In this document: positions 39,837-40,911 of the stretch, one piece after another
Layout of the letters: the number at the start of each line of letters is the position of its first letter
Position numbering within the stretch: the first letter of the stretch is position 1
DNA from: Heterotrichella gracilis
Taxonomy: Eukaryota; Sar; Xanthophyceae; Tribonematales; Xanthonemataceae
Direction of reading: 5' to 3'
Assembly: GCA_032358255.1 (NCBI GenBank)
Contig: JAULBX010027075.1
Location: 1 to 40,911, forward strand
Length of the DNA stretch: 40,911 nt
The notes under the pieces: generated by a model
The model's input: only the letters and a program-made list of their open reading frames with translations
Database searches by the model: none
What the model was told of the DNA's origin: nothing
Position numbers and translations under genes: made by a program

Positions 39837-40677
39837 CGGACACCACAGCGGGTCAGGGCTTCTAGCGCCATCGGTGGCGCTCTTTTGCGACCCGTTGCCG
39901 ACCCACTTGCCCGCAGCAGCTGGGGAACCCTGCGCAGCGGGCACCGGTGCCCCCTTGTGCTGTGCACGTGCGAGGTGAGCCCCTGCCCCTGCAACCCCCA
40001 CGCCAGACCCAGTACACCTGCTCCTGTGCTCTTCCGCCAAATATCAGTGCTTCTGTGAGTTGAGCAGCAATGTGTGTTGCTTGCTTGCTTGCAGGCTGCC
40101 TCCTCAGACCAACCCACAGCACAAGGGTACACAGTCAGCGGCGATGTAACCAGCAACGATGAAGTGAGTACTCGTACAACGTTCCTTCACCCTGAAAACA
40201 TTCCCAGACTGCTACTATCTCCTACTGCCATTAGTGGGATACGTGCTGCAGCTGGTACACATGACAGACGGGTCACTGGCGTGCGATTGAGCCCCAATCC
40301 TGCCAGACAGGGCAAGAGGCAGGGGACTGCGTGGTAGACACTGTCCGCACAGGGAGGGCCAGCCACGAGTGCCCAGTTGCATGACTCTCCTGGCGATTGT
40401 GAAGTGGCGTAGGGTATATAATATTTAGGGTTATAGCCAGCGACACCCTTGTCCACTGACACGCCCTGCCATCTGTCTGTGGCAGGGCCTTGCTGTTCAA
40501 GGCTAACCTTTCAAAGCTGATCTGAAACCCAACGTGCCCTCCTCCACCCCGCAGCTTGCCTCCTGGGAGCAGTCGCTGCGTGAGCGGGAGGCGGCGCTTG
40601 CTGCGGAGCGAGTTGAGTTCATCCACAAGCAGCAGCAGCTGGTTGGCCTGCCTCACGCGGAGCAGGGGGCGCAGCCG
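39837..40677 (+). CDS. partial coiled-coil protein, three exons
   Basis: Exons 39837-39974, 40095-40163 and 40555-40677, all phase 0 with AG/GT borders. The last encodes a strong helical, coiled-coil stretch (WEQSLREREAALAAERVEF), similar in style to membrane-traffic or cytoskeletal coiled coils. A SCAMP-like N-terminus came to mind but cannot be supported. The first exon is doubtful, since an Ala/Pro-rich frame is also open on the opposite strand. Upstream and downstream exons are not resolved; the gene probably continues past the poly-G end. Confidence 0.45.
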
Positions 40678-40836
40678 GTATGTGGCAGGGTGCTTGATGG
40701 CTTGTTCCCTGTACATCTGAGCAGTCACCATGTCACTTCTGGATTCAGCTGGACAACTTAGGGGGATTGCCATGGCAGCACAGTTGTGGTGCACGAGGGG
40801 TGGTGCACGAGGGGATGCCAACCCACCTTGTGACAT

Positions 40837-40911
<75 letters not shown>
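40837..40911. repeat. 75-bp run of G at the window end
   Basis: An uninterrupted G homopolymer to the last base. Runs this long are hard to sequence and may be an assembly or base-calling artefact at a contig edge. Confidence 0.95.

Noticed and set aside
39576..40156. minus-strand Ala/Pro/Gly-rich frames of 154 and 168 codons
   Set aside because: They cross plus-strand exons with better splice sites and coiled-coil content; not excluded for the 39837-39974 stretch, where the strand is uncertain.

Overview
This is a stretch of a eukaryotic nuclear genome, most probably from a chlorophyte green alga of the volvocine or Haematococcus kind. Genes are split by many GT-AG introns and the coding exons are GC-rich. 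TGTAA-type poly(A) signals lie after several stop codons, the gene content is eukaryotic, and degenerate plant-type telomere repeats (TTTAGGG) are scattered through introns. The species itself cannot be read from the window. All gene models were built by hand from splice sites, reading phase and protein resemblance, without database searches.

Layout: (1) 94-2495, minus: the 3' part of a coiled-coil gene resembling the C-terminal half of axonemal CFAP43/CFAP44 proteins. (2) 3851-6745, plus: a complete six-exon SOF1/DCAF13 gene (449 aa) for the small-subunit processome. (3) 7456-24633, minus: a complete 33-exon ABCC (MRP-type) ABC transporter. Its exon lengths sum to 5079 nt (1692 aa plus stop), every junction keeps phase, and it has TMD0-TMD1-NBD1-linker-TMD2-NBD2 plus an unusual tail of about 190 aa. 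Its introns hold a tRNA-like SINE, a 54-bp minisatellite broken by a 100-N gap, and many partial exon copies. (4) 25738-28198, minus: an HMG-box protein. (5) 28868-32566, plus: a seven-exon protein of 437 aa, possibly an outer-envelope beta-barrel, divergent from the HMG-box gene. (6) 33682-36604, minus: a complete six-exon ALKBH6 dioxygenase (224 aa). (7) 37131-39397: repeat-rich DNA with a 210-bp inverted-repeat pair, a 718-bp hAT-like MITE with perfect 8-bp target duplications, and the end of an unknown minus-strand gene. (8) 39837-40677, plus: a partial coiled-coil gene, then a terminal run of 75 G.

The most striking pattern is not a gene. In four of the five well-resolved genes, exons are flanked in the neighbouring intron by tandem partial copies of themselves ('exon-junction echoes'). 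Copies on the 5' side keep the splice acceptor plus the first part of the exon; copies on the 3' side keep the last part of the exon plus the donor. Degenerate CCCTAAA/TTTAGGG tracts often lie between parent and copy. I count echoes at about a dozen ABCC exons, some on both sides, and more in the HMG-box, beta-barrel and ALKBH6 genes. None is evident in DCAF13. The genes are otherwise ordinary housekeeping, transport and ciliary functions with no sign of an operon-like system.
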